From Pseudomonas violetae (GTDB taxonomy: Bacteria; Pseudomonadota; Gammaproteobacteria; Pseudomonadales; Pseudomonadaceae): a DNA stretch of 64,000 nt. The notes below the pieces were generated by a model. That model saw only the letters and a list, made by a program, of their open reading frames with translations, ran no database searches and was not told the origin of the DNA. Position 1 is the first letter of the stretch. The number at the start of each line of letters is the position of its first letter. A program made the translations under genes and the position numbers. Shown here piece after piece: positions 24,543-33,909 of this stretch. The stretch covers positions 1-64,000 of the forward strand of contig NZ_JAKNRW010000023.1 of NCBI RefSeq assembly GCF_023072615.1. Reading direction: 5' to 3'.

Positions 24543-27460
24543 CAGACGGCTCCTTTGCTGGCGACGGATTTGGGCAGGGTCGCGTTCTTGTGGCCACGTA
24601 CCGACTGGTGGGCTAGGGCGGTGAGGATCAGCAAGGTCGAACCCACGACCACCGCATACACGCCAATGTCGAAGAACAGGGCGCTGGCGATGTGGATGTC
24701 GCCGAACACCGGCAGGTCGAAATGCCAGGTATGGGTGGTCAGGAATGGATAACCGACGGTCATGGCCCCAAGCCCGGTGACTGTGGCGAACAACAGCCCG
24801 GTGCCCATCCAGCGTAACGGCCGCAGGTTCATTTGGGCCTCGACCCACTGCGTACCGGCGACCATGTATTGCAGGATGAACGCTACCGACATCACCAGCC
24901 CGGCAACGAACCCGCCACCGGGCTGGTTATGGCCGCGCATGAACAGGTAGATGGACACCACGAAGGCGATTGGCAGCAGCAGGCGCACCAGCACCGCCGG
25001 CACCATCATGAAGCCCAGGGCGGTATCGCTGGCCTGACGCGGGTTGACCAGGTCGGTTACCACGTCGGGCGCCAGCAGGCGCTGCTGGGCAGGCAATTGC
25101 AGACTCTCTTTGGGTGGGCGGAAGCGTCGCAGCAGGGCGAACACGGTCAGCGCCACGGCGGCCAGCACGGTGATTTCACCGAGGGTGTCAAAGCCGCGAA
25201 AATCCACCAGCATCACGTTGACCACGTTACTGCCGCCGCCCTCGGGCAAGGCCCGACTGAGGTAGAAGGAGGAGATGTCGTTGGGCGTCTGGCGCGTCAG
25301 CATGGCGTAGGACAGCAGCGCCATGCCGCCACCGACTGCGGTCGACAGCAGCAAGTCGCGCAGGCGGCGGATGCGCGCCTTGCGCAGGGTGCTTGGCAGC
25401 GGCGACACCTCTTCGATCCGCCGTGGCAACCAGCGCAGGCCGAGCAGGATCAGCACCGTGGTCACCACTTCGACCACCAGTTGCGTCAGGGCCAGGTCCG
25501 GTGCGGAGAACCAGACGAAGGTGATGCAGGTCATCAGGCCACAGACGCTGACCATGGTCAGGGCTGCCAACCGGTGATACTTGGCTTGCCAGGCGGCGCC
25601 CAAGGCACAGGCGATCGCCAGCAGCCACAGGGTCACGAACACCGCCGAACCAGGGATTTTCGGCCGATCGCCCCAAGTCAGGCTGCCGTGCAACATCGGG
25701 ATCAACCCCACCAGCACAGCGGCCAGCACCACCAGGAACAGCTGGGTTTGCAGGCGCTTGGTGCTGATCCACCGCTCGAGGCGTCGAGCCAGACGCATCA
25801 TCACCACCAGGCTGCGTTCGAACTGGCGCTTGCCGTTGAAGCGGCCAATCAGTGGCGGGTACTTGAAGCGCCCGCGCTTGAGCTGGTTGCGCAGCAGCAG
25901 GTAGAGGACGATGCCGCCGGTCATGGCGATCAGGCTCATGATCATCGGCGCATTCCAGCCGTGCCAGATGGCCAGGCTATATTCCGGCAATGTGCCGCCG
26001 ACCACGGGACGAGCGGCGGCGGCCAGCAGCGGGCCCACCACCTGGGCGGGGAAAATGCCCACCACCAGGCAGGCGAACACCAGCAGTTCGACCGGCGCAC
26101 GCATCCAGCGTGGCGGCTCGTGCGGGGTGTGGGGCAGGTCGGTGGCGGTCGGGCCGAAGAACACGTCAGCGGTAAAACGTAACGAATAGGCGACGCTGAA
26201 GGTACCGGCGATGGTCGCGACGATCGGCAGGGTCATTTCGACCCAGGCCGTGGCATTGATGAACACGGTTTCGGCGAAAAACATCTCTTTTGACAGGAAG
26301 CCGTTGAGCAGCGGCACGCCGGCCATGGAGGCGCTGGCGACCATGGCCAGGGTGGCGGTGTAGGGAATCAGCCGGATCAGGCCACTGAGCTTGCGTATGT
26401 CCCGGGTGCCACTTTCGTGGTCGATGATCCCGGCGGCCATGAACAGCGACGCCTTGAAGGTGGCGTGGTTGAGAATATGAAAAACCGCAGCCACTGCCGC
26501 CAGCGGGCTGTTCAGGCCCAGCAGCAGGGTGATCAGGCCCAGATGGCTGATGGTGGAGTAGGCCAGCAGACCCTTGAGATCGTTCTGGAACATTGCACAG
26601 TAGGCGCCGAGCAACAGGGTGCAGGCTCCGGCGCCGCTGACGATGTAGAACCATTGTTCACTGCCGGACAACGAGGGCCAGAGTCGCGCCAGCAGGAACA
26701 CCCCAGCCTTGACCATAGTTGCCGAGTGCAGATAAGCCGAAACGGGCGTCGGCGCCGCCATCGCGTGGGGCAGCCAGAAGTGAAAGGGGAATTGCGCGCT
26801 TTTGCTCAGGGCGCCGATCAGGATGAGAGGAAGCAGTACAGGGTATAGGGCGTGTGCGCGAATCAGCTCGCCGGCGGCCAGGACCTTGTCCAGGTCATAG
26901 CTGCCGACCACATGGCCAAGCAGCATGACCCCCGCCAGCAGGCACAATCCGCCGGCACCCGTGACCATCAGTGCCATATAGGCACCGCGTCGGGCGTCGG
27001 CGCGGTGATGCCAATAGCCGATCAGCAGGAATGAAAAGAGGCTGGTCAACTCCCAGAAGAACACGATCTGGATCAGGTTGCCGGAGATGACGAGCCCAAG
27101 CATGGCGCCCATGAACGCCAGGAAGAACGCAAAGAAGCGCGGCACCGGGTCGTCCGGCGACATGTAGTAACGAGCGTACAGCGAAACCAGTGTGCCGATG
27201 CCCAGCACCAGCATGGAGAACAGCCACGCGAAGCCGTCCATGCGCAGGACGAAGTTCAGGCCCAGGCTGGGTAACCAGAAGAATTCCTCGCGAATCACGC
27301 CGCCGTCGGCGATTTGCGGGTACAGCAAGGCGACCTGGACGGTGCCTATGAGGGCGACCAAGCCAGCCAGCAGGGATTCGGTATTACGCGCGTTGTGCGG
27401 CAGCATGGCTGCCAGACAGCTGCCGATGAAGGGCAGAAGCAGTAGAACTATCAGGGACAT
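24542..27460 (-). CDS. phaAB: Monovalent cation/H+ antiporter, fused subunits A and B
   Basis: A 972-residue protein. Residues 1 to about 740 are the NuoL-like MrpA (LIQIVFFWELTSLFSFLLIG, SAQFPFHFWLPHAMAAPTPV, SATMVKAGVFLLARL, all key residues intact). The C-terminal 200 residues are MrpB (LLLPIAFVVSIYLFMRGHNQ PGGGFVAG). Fusion of A and B marks the six-gene group-2 (Pha/Sha) type found in Pseudomonas and rhizobia. The complex exchanges Na+ or K+ for protons for pH and salt tolerance. This is the first gene; its promoter must lie in 27461-27730. Confidence 0.93.
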   Translation of the reverse strand: MSLIVLLLLPFIGSCLAAMLPHNARNTESLLAGLVALIGTVQVALLYPQIADGGVIREEFFWLPSLGLNFVLRMDGFAWLFSMLVLGIGTLVSLYARYYMSPDDPVPRFFAFFLAFMGAMLGLVISGNLIQIVFFWELTSLFSFLLIGYWHHRADARRGAYMALMVTGAGGLCLLAGVMLLGHVVGSYDLDKVLAAGELIRAHALYPVLLPLILIGALSKSAQFPFHFWLPHAMAAPTPVSAYLHSATMVKAGVFLLARLWPSLSGSEQWFYIVSGAGACTLLLGAYCAMFQNDLKGLLAYSTISHLGLITLLLGLNSPLAAVAAVFHILNHATFKASLFMAAGIIDHESGTRDIRKLSGLIRLIPYTATLAMVASASMAGVPLLNGFLSKEMFFAETVFINATAWVEMTLPIVATIAGTFSVAYSLRFTADVFFGPTATDLPHTPHEPPRWMRAPVELLVFACLVVGIFPAQVVGPLLAAAARPVVGGTLPEYSLAIWHGWNAPMIMSLIAMTGGIVLYLLLRNQLKRGRFKYPPLIGRFNGKRQFERSLVVMMRLARRLERWISTKRLQTQLFLVVLAAVLVGLIPMLHGSLTWGDRPKIPGSAVFVTLWLLAIACALGAAWQAKYHRLAALTMVSVCGLMTCITFVWFSAPDLALTQLVVEVVTTVLILLGLRWLPRRIEEVSPLPSTLRKARIRRLRDLLLSTAVGGGMALLSYAMLTRQTPNDISSFYLSRALPEGGGSNVVNVMLVDFRGFDTLGEITVLAAVALTVFALLRRFRPPKESLQLPAQQRLLAPDVVTDLVNPRQASDTALGFMMVPAVLVRLLLPIAFVVSIYLFMRGHNQPGGGFVAGLVMSVAFILQYMVAGTQWVEAQMNLRPLRWMGTGLLFATVTGLGAMTVGYPFLTTHTWHFDLPVFGDIHIASALFFDIGVYAVVVGSTLLILTALAHQSVRGHKNATLPKSVASKGAV

Positions 27461-27608
27461 AGGCTTCTAATCTGCGGAGGTTTGTGAAGCATCATACGTG
27501 CCAGTCTCCGGATTACCAAACGCGAACCTGTGGCAGAATCCTACTCGGATTGCGGAAAAGTCCTGCTTTTGGTGATTTGGCATGCTGTGGCGATGAAGGT
27601 CTGGCCTT

Positions 27609-27702
27609 TTCGCGAGCAAGCCCGCTCCGACCTTAGATCTTCTGTGAATGCAGGACATGTGTATCACAGAGAAAACCTGTGGGAGCGGGCTTGCTCGCGA
27701 AG
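27609..27702. repeat. REPIN palindrome upstream of phaAB
   Basis: TTCGCGAGCAAGCCCGCTCC and GGGAGCGGGCTTGCTCGCGA face each other about 50 bases apart. It is located between the phaAB start and the 3' end of the DMT transporter gene. Confidence 0.88.
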
Positions 27703-27733
27703 ATTTTCGATCAAACGCCGCAAATATTGCCGG

Positions 27734-28672
27734 TTAGCGTTGGGTTTCGCTCTCCAGGTCCGCCTTAGCCACAACCCCCTTACCCTTGGTCTTCAACTCA
27801 CTGACAATTACCGCCGCCACGATCAGCCCTGCGCCGACCAACGCAACCGCTGGCAACCGCTCCCCGGCAATCCGCCCGACAATCCCGGCCCAGACCGGCT
27901 CGCCGGCATAAATCAGGGTGGCTCGGGTCGGCGAGACGCTTTTCTGCGCCCAGTTCATTGCAACCTGAATCGCCGCGCTGGCCGCGCCCAGGCCCAGGGC
28001 GCTGCACAGCAGCAACCAGGAAAAGTCTGGAATGCGTTCCTGGGTCGGCACCACCAGCAGGAATGACAGCACCGAAGTCACCGCCAGTTGCACCACTGTC
28101 ACTCGGCGTACGTCGACCTGACCGGCAAAGTTACTGATAAGAATAATTTCCGCAGCAATCGCCACGGCGCTGATCAGGGTGGCGATTTCACCGGGGCTGA
28201 AATTCAATGACGCCCCCGCGGGCCCTGACAGCAACATCAACCCGGTAAACGCCAGCATAATCCCGATACTAGGCATCAGGCCCGGACGCCGCCCCAGCAC
28301 CAGCCATTGCAGCAACGGTACGAAGGGCACGTACAGCGCCGTGATGAATGCCGACTGGCTGCTCGGAATGCTCTGCAACCCGACCGTCTGCAAGCCATAC
28401 CCGAGCATGATTGCCACCCCAATAAAGGATCCGGCCTTGAGCTCAAACAACGTCAGGTCACGCAGGTGCCGCCAGGAGAACAGCGCGACGATGAGGGTGG
28501 CTGCGGCGAAGCGCAGGCCGACGAAAAACATCGGACCGCTGACGGTCATCGCATGCTGCACCAGCAAGAAAGTCCCGCCCCAGACCATGGTGATTAACAC
28601 CAGCACGCACTCGGCCTTGCTGAACCGCGAAAAGCGGGGAGAAGTATTGTGGGAGGAGTTCACCGACGTCAT
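27734..28672 (-). CDS. EamA/DMT-family transporter
   Basis: A 312-residue protein with ten helices in two EamA repeats. The first has LITMVWGGTFLLVQHAMTV and LRFAAATLIVALFSW, the second ISAVAIAAEIILISNFAG and TLIYAGEPVWAGIVGRIAGE, the conserved GEP motif. Such proteins export amino acids or small metabolites. The ATG at 28670-28672 is used; the open frame continues upstream only as antisense of the regulator gene. It is divergent from an XRE-cupin regulator gene, 84 bases away, which probably controls it. Confidence 0.88.
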   Translation of the reverse strand: MTSVNSSHNTSPRFSRFSKAECVLVLITMVWGGTFLLVQHAMTVSGPMFFVGLRFAAATLIVALFSWRHLRDLTLFELKAGSFIGVAIMLGYGLQTVGLQSIPSSQSAFITALYVPFVPLLQWLVLGRRPGLMPSIGIMLAFTGLMLLSGPAGASLNFSPGEIATLISAVAIAAEIILISNFAGQVDVRRVTVVQLAVTSVLSFLLVVPTQERIPDFSWLLLCSALGLGAASAAIQVAMNWAQKSVSPTRATLIYAGEPVWAGIVGRIAGERLPAVALVGAGLIVAAVIVSELKTKGKGVVAKADLESETQR

Positions 28673-28756
28673 GACCTTGCGTGCTACCTGAGGGGGACGC
28701 ACAATGCGTCGTATGTTGCGCAGTATACTGCCCAATCCTACCAAGTGAGCAATATA

Positions 28757-29320
28757 GTGCACAAAGATTCCACGCAAAGGGCCTCGGTCCTGCAACACGT
28801 CAGCCTCAATGTTCGGCGCCTGCGCCACGCCGCCGATATGAGCCAGACGACCCTCGCTGAAAAGTCCGGGGTCAGCCGGCGGATGCTGGTGGCGATCGAG
28901 GCGGGTGAAAAGAACGTCAGCCTGACCACCCTCGATCGCGTGGCCGAAGCACTCGACGTAGCCTTCAGCGACCTGATCCAGGCTCCCGAGGCCCGCGATC
29001 CGAGTCGCATCAATGAACTGGCCTGGGCCGGCACCATTCCTGGCAGCAAGGCGGTGTTGCTGTCCAAGGCCAGTGCCACCCGCGAGGTGGAGCTCTGGGA
29101 ATGGCGCCTGGAACCGGGCGAGCACTACCCGTCCGAACCCGATGCCGATGGCTGGAGCGAACAGCTCTATGTGTTTGAAGGCTGCCTGACGCTGATGCTC
29201 GGTGATGTGCCCCACACTATTTCGGCGGGGGAGTTCTACATGTTCGCCAGTAACCAGCCGCACTCCTATCGCAACGAAGGAGAAGTCGCCGCGCGTTTCG
29301 TGCGTAACGTGGTGATCTGA
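28757..29320 (+). CDS. XRE-family regulator with C-terminal cupin
   Basis: A 187-residue protein. The helix-turn-helix is at residues 12-65 (LNVRRLRHAADMSQTTLAEK, SGVSRRMLVAIEAGEKNVSL). A cupin follows with GEHYPSEPDADGWSEQLYVF and SAGEFYMFASNQPHSYRNEG, the usual ligand/metal histidines partly present. The GTG at 28757 gives MHKDSTQRASVL and is preferred to upstream codons that run back through the divergent promoter. The cupin probably senses the substrate of the divergent DMT exporter. Confidence 0.85.
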   Translation: MHKDSTQRASVLQHVSLNVRRLRHAADMSQTTLAEKSGVSRRMLVAIEAGEKNVSLTTLDRVAEALDVAFSDLIQAPEARDPSRINELAWAGTIPGSKAVLLSKASATREVELWEWRLEPGEHYPSEPDADGWSEQLYVFEGCLTLMLGDVPHTISAGEFYMFASNQPHSYRNEGEVAARFVRNVVI

Positions 29321-29459
29321 ACAGGGGCGCGGCAGAGCCTGCTCATTGCGCAGGGCCGCCATCGCTACTTTGGTACTGCTTGATGACGCGGCCCCGGATT
29401 TGGCGCTTATTATCGTCCCATGACTTCCATTCAGGAAAACACTGATCAGTGAGAACACC

Positions 29460-30893
29460 ATGAGTGAAATCCCCCACGAGCAGGCCAACGCCGCCCTCCG
29501 CCAAGCTGACGTCCTGATCGTTGGTGGCGGCCTGAGTGGCGCGCTGCTGGCCTTGCAACTGCTGCGCCTGCCGGGCAAGCGCTCGGTGCTGGTCATCGAA
29601 CCCCGTACCGAACTTGGACGGGGCGAGGCCTACAGTGCGGTGGAACTGGGCCACACACTCAACGGCAACGCGGCGCGAATGAGCGTCGACCCGGACAATG
29701 CCGATGACCTGACGCAGTGGCTGACGGAGCATATCGCGGCGGGTGGCTGGCCCGAGTCCGATCAGCAGCCTGCGCCGATCAGCGAGTTGTTCCCACCGCG
29801 CGGGCTGTTCGGCGAGTATGTGCAGCAACGTCTTGCACAAGCCCAAGCGGTGGGCGCGGTGAACGGATCAAGCGTCGAACACGTGCGGGCGGAGGCCGTA
29901 GACCTGGAAAACCTGGCCGGTGGCGTGCGACTGACCTTGAGCGACGGGCAATGCCTGCAGGGCACTTGCGCGGTGCTGGCCACTGGAATGTTTCCCGCCG
30001 CACGCACGCCACAGACCGAATCCAGCGGCTTGAACGCGGCGGCACTCGACCCCTGGGACATCGCCGCGATGCGCCAGCTTGATCCGCAGTCGACGGTATT
30101 GATCATCGGTTCCGGCCTGACCATGGTGGATGCTGTGGTCTCGCTGGAGCAGGCCGGACACCGCGGGCCCATCGAAGTGTTTTCCCGGCATGGCCTGCTG
30201 CCCCATGTACGCCGCCAACCGCCCGCATGGGCGGACTTCCTCGCCAATGACCACAGCATTCGTACGCCACGGCAATTGGTACGCGAACTGCGCCGCCATT
30301 GCCGGGACGCCAGCGCCCAGGGGGTCGACTGGCAAGCGCCACTGGACACTGTGCGGGTGCACATCCCGCGGCTGTGGAGTCAGGCGACGGATGTGCAGCG
30401 TCGGCAGTTCGTGCGGCATGTGCGGCCGTGGTGGGAAAGTCATCACCACCGCTCGCCGCCCCTGAGTGCCGAGCTGGTGGCGCGGTTGCATGGGGAAGGG
30501 CGGCTGCGGATTCAGGCGGCGTCATTCAAGGGGCTTGAGCCTTCGTCGGGGAATAGCGTGGGGATCCGCATCCGCCGGCGAGGTGAGTCTGCGCAGTGCG
30601 TGGTCAGTGGTGCGGCGTTGATCAATTCCAGTGGCATCGAATATGACTGGCGGCGTGTTGCGCGACCTCTGCCCAGGCAGTTGCTGGCGCGGGGCTTGAT
30701 TCAGCCTGGGCCCCTGGCATTGGGAATCGCCGCCGCAGTGGACGGCGCGGTGATCGACGCGGATGGGCACGTCGCCAGTCGTCTGTTCGCCATGGGGCCT
30801 CCGTTGCGTGGCATGTGGTGGGAAAGCACGGCCGTTACGGATGTGGCACTGCAGGCCAAAGCGCTCGCCGCCCGGCTAGCCAAATCCCTGTAA
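29460..30893 (+). CDS. FAD/NAD(P)-binding protein (COG4529-like)
   Basis: A 477-residue protein. Residues 17-35 hold the FAD dinucleotide fold ADVLIVGGGLSGALLALQLL. A second GxGxxx motif, VLIIGSGLTMVDAVVSLEQA, follows near 220, and FSRHGLLPHVRRQP is the conserved block of the YdhS/HI0933-unrelated NAD_binding_9 group. GTGAGA precedes the ATG. This family is often involved in amino acid or siderophore chemistry, but no specific reaction can be assigned. Confidence 0.82.
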   Translation: MSEIPHEQANAALRQADVLIVGGGLSGALLALQLLRLPGKRSVLVIEPRTELGRGEAYSAVELGHTLNGNAARMSVDPDNADDLTQWLTEHIAAGGWPESDQQPAPISELFPPRGLFGEYVQQRLAQAQAVGAVNGSSVEHVRAEAVDLENLAGGVRLTLSDGQCLQGTCAVLATGMFPAARTPQTESSGLNAAALDPWDIAAMRQLDPQSTVLIIGSGLTMVDAVVSLEQAGHRGPIEVFSRHGLLPHVRRQPPAWADFLANDHSIRTPRQLVRELRRHCRDASAQGVDWQAPLDTVRVHIPRLWSQATDVQRRQFVRHVRPWWESHHHRSPPLSAELVARLHGEGRLRIQAASFKGLEPSSGNSVGIRIRRRGESAQCVVSGAALINSSGIEYDWRRVARPLPRQLLARGLIQPGPLALGIAAAVDGAVIDADGHVASRLFAMGPPLRGMWWESTAVTDVALQAKALAARLAKSL

Positions 30894-30924
30894 GAGCAAC
30901 TGTGCTCCAGTTGCAATGGGCGAA

Positions 30925-31024
30925 TCAATAACGCTGATACTTAGAACCGAACTCAGGGCGGTTTTGCGCAACGTAGTCGTTATCAAAGTTGTTGAACCGG
31001 ATGTGCCACTCCCGCTGTCGTCAT
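30925..31024 (-). pseudogene. Remnant of a lost gene downstream of the response regulator
   Basis: On the minus strand, the response regulator stop is directly followed by ATG (TGAATG), as in coupled regulator-kinase operons, but this frame ends after 13 codons. A second frame through the same stretch reads FNNFDNDYVAQNRPEFGSKY plus QRY and a stop at 30925-30927, which looks like the C-terminus of some protein. The arrangement suggests a deletion that removed most of a gene, perhaps the cognate kinase. Confidence 0.35.
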
Positions 31025-31765
31025 TCAGCCCTGCGCGCCGAGCATCTCCACGGGGTAGGAGAAAACATAGCCTTCGCTGCGCACGGTCTTGATGTAGGTC
31101 GGTTCGCGCGAGTCGTCCATCAGCCGTTGGCGCAACCGGCTGACCAGCAGGTCGATGGACCGGTCGAACAGGTCGGCGTCGCGACCCTGGGTCAGGTTCA
31201 AGAGTTGATCCCGGCTGAGCACGCGCTGTGGATGGTCGAGAAACACCCGCAACAGGCGGTATTCAGCGCCGCTCAGGGCGACCATGGTTTGATCTTCGTC
31301 CAGCAGATGGCGGGCGGTGGTGTCCAGGCGCCAGCGACCGAAACCCAGCAGGCGGCCGCTCTCGCTGACCAGCAGGTTGGGCGGCAGCATCCGCGTGCGC
31401 CGTAGCACGGCGTTAATGCGGGCAAGCAGTTCACGGGCAGAGAAGGGTTTGGTCAGGTAGTCATCGGCGCCCATTTCCAGCCCGAGAATTCGATCGGTTT
31501 CATCGTTGCGCGCCGTGAGCATCAGGATCGGCGTCGCCTTGTGCTTGCCCGAGCGCAATTCGCGACACAGCTGCAGGCCGTCATCGCCGGGCATCATGAT
31601 GTCCAGCACGATCAGGTCCACCGGGTTGGCTTGCAGAAAACTGCGCATCTGTCGTCCATCGGCCACGACAGTGGTGCGCAAGCCGTTCTTCTTCAGGTAA
31701 TTGCTGACCAGTTCGCGGATCTCTCGATCGTCGTCGACTATCAGGATGTGGTTCACGTGTTCCAT
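31025..31765 (-). CDS. OmpR-family response regulator without adjacent kinase
   Basis: A 246-residue protein: receiver with HILIVDDDREIRELV, phospho-acceptor LIVLDIMMPGDDG and YLTKPFSARELLARI; then a winged helix with LSGAEYRLLRVFLDHPQRVL and RSIDLLVSRLRQRLMDD. Start at the ATG giving MEHVNHILIV. Normally such regulators are followed by a kinase gene; here the frame after the stop collapses within 13 codons (see 30925-31024), so the partner is missing or elsewhere. Target genes unknown. Confidence 0.88.
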   Translation of the reverse strand: MEHVNHILIVDDDREIRELVSNYLKKNGLRTTVVADGRQMRSFLQANPVDLIVLDIMMPGDDGLQLCRELRSGKHKATPILMLTARNDETDRILGLEMGADDYLTKPFSARELLARINAVLRRTRMLPPNLLVSESGRLLGFGRWRLDTTARHLLDEDQTMVALSGAEYRLLRVFLDHPQRVLSRDQLLNLTQGRDADLFDRSIDLLVSRLRQRLMDDSREPTYIKTVRSEGYVFSYPVEMLGAQG

Positions 31766-31884
31766 CGCTTGATCTCTTGTTATTGAACCCAGGGTTTTGC
31801 ATCGGGCTGTATCCGTCGCCCCGTCGGACACTTTATGCCGCAATAGCGCGGGTTTACGACACAAGTCAGATACCACGGCGTGCT

Positions 31885-32089
31885 CATGCCTTAGCCCGGG
31901 GTTATGGTGGCGCGCACTTTCTCTCGACGAGACGCGGCGCACCGGCCAGCCGCCCGCATTGGCCGGTAATGTCATCGACCCGGAGCGGGTCGAAGCGTTG
32001 GTGGCGGTCAGCGGTTATCTGATCGGCAACCAGGCGGCAGGCAATAATCCGTTACCGCCCAAGGCGGTGATTGATGCCGATAGAGTGTG
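31885..32089 (+). pseudogene. Alpha/beta hydrolase remnant
   Basis: One frame reads ALARGYGGAHFLS and another continues TRRTGQPPALAGNVID then PERVEALVAVSGYLIGNQAA and GNNPLPP, ending TGA at 32087-32089. These correspond to the YLRGYGxTRFLS, TxRxGQxAALA and VSGYLIGxQAA blocks of a subgroup of alpha/beta hydrolases. The nucleophile elbow between ALA and PERV is deleted and a frameshift separates the first two blocks. Non-functional. Confidence 0.65.
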
Positions 32090-32145
32090 ATTGGCTGGGC
32101 GCACACCAACCTGGGAGCGCGGTCAGCATTGATGTCACAGGTAGA

Positions 32146-32302
32146 TCGCTATCGCAAGCAGGCTCCCACAGTATCTCGGCCGGGCACAAATGCTGCGTAC
32201 ACCAACAATACCCTGTGGGAGCACGCTTGCCCGCGATGGCACTCTTGCTGTCACATCAGTGTCGCAAGTGCAGCTCCCTCATGGGCAAGCCCGGCTCCCA
32301 CA
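32146..32302. repeat. Three tandem REP arms
   Basis: TATCGCAAGCAGGCTCCCAC (32151 region), CTGTGGGAGCACGCTTGCCC (32213 region) and ATGGGCAAGCCCGGCTCCCA (32281 region) are three divergent REP copies in alternating orientation. The cluster follows the hydrolase remnant and abuts the 3' end of ppnN. Confidence 0.8.
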
Positions 32303-32307
32303 GCACG

Positions 32308-33681
32308 CTATGCAACCACTCGATAACACGGCACATACGCCGCGCCGCCGGGCAGTTTCATGCGGTGCTGGGCGACGAATGCCTTGAGTAGTTGATCCAG
32401 CGGCTGCATCACCGCGGCATCGCCACGGATCTGATACGGCCCGTGGTCCTCGATCAGGCGGATGCCCTTGTCCTTGACGTTGCCGGCAACGATGCCGGAA
32501 AACGCCCTGCGCAAGTTAGCGGCCAATTCGTGGGCGGGCAGGTCGCGGCTCAGGTTCAGGTTGGCCATGTTTTCGTGGGTCGGATCGAACGGGCGCTGCA
32601 GGCTTTCATCGATCTTCAACAGCCAGTTGAAGTGGAACGCATCGTTACGCTCGCGACGGAACTGCTTGACCGCCTTGAGGCCCTGGGTCATTTGCCGGGC
32701 CACTTCGGCCGGATCGTCAATGATGATCTCGTAGTGCTTTTTCGCCGCTTCGCCCAGCGTGGCGCAAACAAACGAGTCAAGCTGCTCCAGGTAAGGCGCT
32801 GCATGTTTCGGACCGGTGAGGATGACCGGGAAGGGCAGCCCTTCGTTGTCCGGATGCATCAGGATCCCGAGCAGGTACAGGAACTCTTCGGCGGTGCCGG
32901 CGCCGCCCGGGAAGATGATGATGCCATGGCCCACTCGCACGAAGGCTTCCAGGCGTTTTTCGATGTCCGGCAGGATCACCAGCTCGTTGACGATCGGGTT
33001 CGGCGCCTCGGCGGCGATGATCCCGGGCTCGGTCAGGCCCAGATACCGGCCGCCGTGAATGCGTTGCTTGGCGTGGGCAATGGTCGCGCCCTTCATCGGG
33101 CCTTTCATTACGCCGGGGCCGCAACCGGTGCAGATATCCAGGCTGCGCAGGCCCAGTTCATGGCCGACTTCCTTGGTGTACTTGTATTCCTCAGTGTTGA
33201 TCGAGTGGCCACCCCAGCACACCACGATCTTCGGTTCGATACCGGGGCGCAGGGTGCGGGCGTTGCGCAGCAGGTGGAACACGTAGTCGCTGATGCCCTG
33301 GGAATTGCTCAGGTCGATACGTTGGCTGTCCAGTTCGTTTTCGGTGTAGACGATGTCGCGCAGGGCGCTGAACAGCATCTCCCGGGTGCTGGCGATCATT
33401 TCGCCGTCGACGAAAGCGTTGGCAGGGGCGTTCAGCAGTTCGAGACGCACGCCACGGTCCTGCTGGTGAATGCGGATCTCGAAGTCCTTGTAGGCTTCGA
33501 GAATGGTCTTGGCGTTATCAACATGCGCGCCGGTATTGAGGATGGCCAGGGCGCACTGGCGGAAGAGGGTATAGGTGCTGCCGGATCCGGCTTCGCTCAG
33601 TTGCTGCACTTCACGTTGAGAAAGGGTTTCCAGGCTGCCTTTAGGGCTGACAGAGGCGTTGATTACATGTCGTTGGGTCAT
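32308..33681 (-). CDS. ppnN: Pyrimidine/purine nucleotide 5'-monophosphate nucleosidase
   Basis: A 457-residue protein matching PpnN (YgdH) along its whole length. The LOG-type core has IVVCWGGHSINTEEYKYTKE, GPGVMKGPMKGATIAHAKQR and the PGGAGTAEEFLYLLGILM motif for the nucleotide. PpnN cleaves nucleoside monophosphates to base and ribose 5-phosphate and is allosterically activated by (p)ppGpp in E. coli. AAGGATC precedes the ATG. The 1.3 kb open frame on the opposite strand is an artefact of high GC. Confidence 0.93.
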   Translation of the reverse strand: MTQRHVINASVSPKGSLETLSQREVQQLSEAGSGSTYTLFRQCALAILNTGAHVDNAKTILEAYKDFEIRIHQQDRGVRLELLNAPANAFVDGEMIASTREMLFSALRDIVYTENELDSQRIDLSNSQGISDYVFHLLRNARTLRPGIEPKIVVCWGGHSINTEEYKYTKEVGHELGLRSLDICTGCGPGVMKGPMKGATIAHAKQRIHGGRYLGLTEPGIIAAEAPNPIVNELVILPDIEKRLEAFVRVGHGIIIFPGGAGTAEEFLYLLGILMHPDNEGLPFPVILTGPKHAAPYLEQLDSFVCATLGEAAKKHYEIIIDDPAEVARQMTQGLKAVKQFRRERNDAFHFNWLLKIDESLQRPFDPTHENMANLNLSRDLPAHELAANLRRAFSGIVAGNVKDKGIRLIEDHGPYQIRGDAAVMQPLDQLLKAFVAQHRMKLPGGAAYVPCYRVVA

Positions 33682-33909
33682 TCAATGATCCTTAAAACGA
33701 TGTCATTCACACGGGGGCCGGCAAATGGCATCCGAATAGTGTGTATCCATGAAAGAAGATGGCACGAACTGAGCAGTATCGCCACGTTGCCCTTTGACGA
33801 TGAAAAGATGAAAAGGAGCTCCAGCATAGCTAAATCTGTCGGGGAGGCGATAATGCCCCGCAGTCTTTTGCCCCTGAATCTATTACCTGATGCAAGGAAC
33901 CCTGTCGCA

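Noticed and set aside
24833..26182. 449-codon open frame opposite phaAB
   Set aside because: Gln/His-rich antisense shadow of a well-conserved gene.
28673..29596. Upstream extension of the DMT transporter frame
   Set aside because: It is antisense to the XRE-cupin regulator; the transporter fold starts at 28672.
32392..33860. Long plus-strand frame running through ppnN into the DUF3087 gene
   Set aside because: The first 1.3 kb is antisense to ppnN; only the part from 33910 resembles a protein family.
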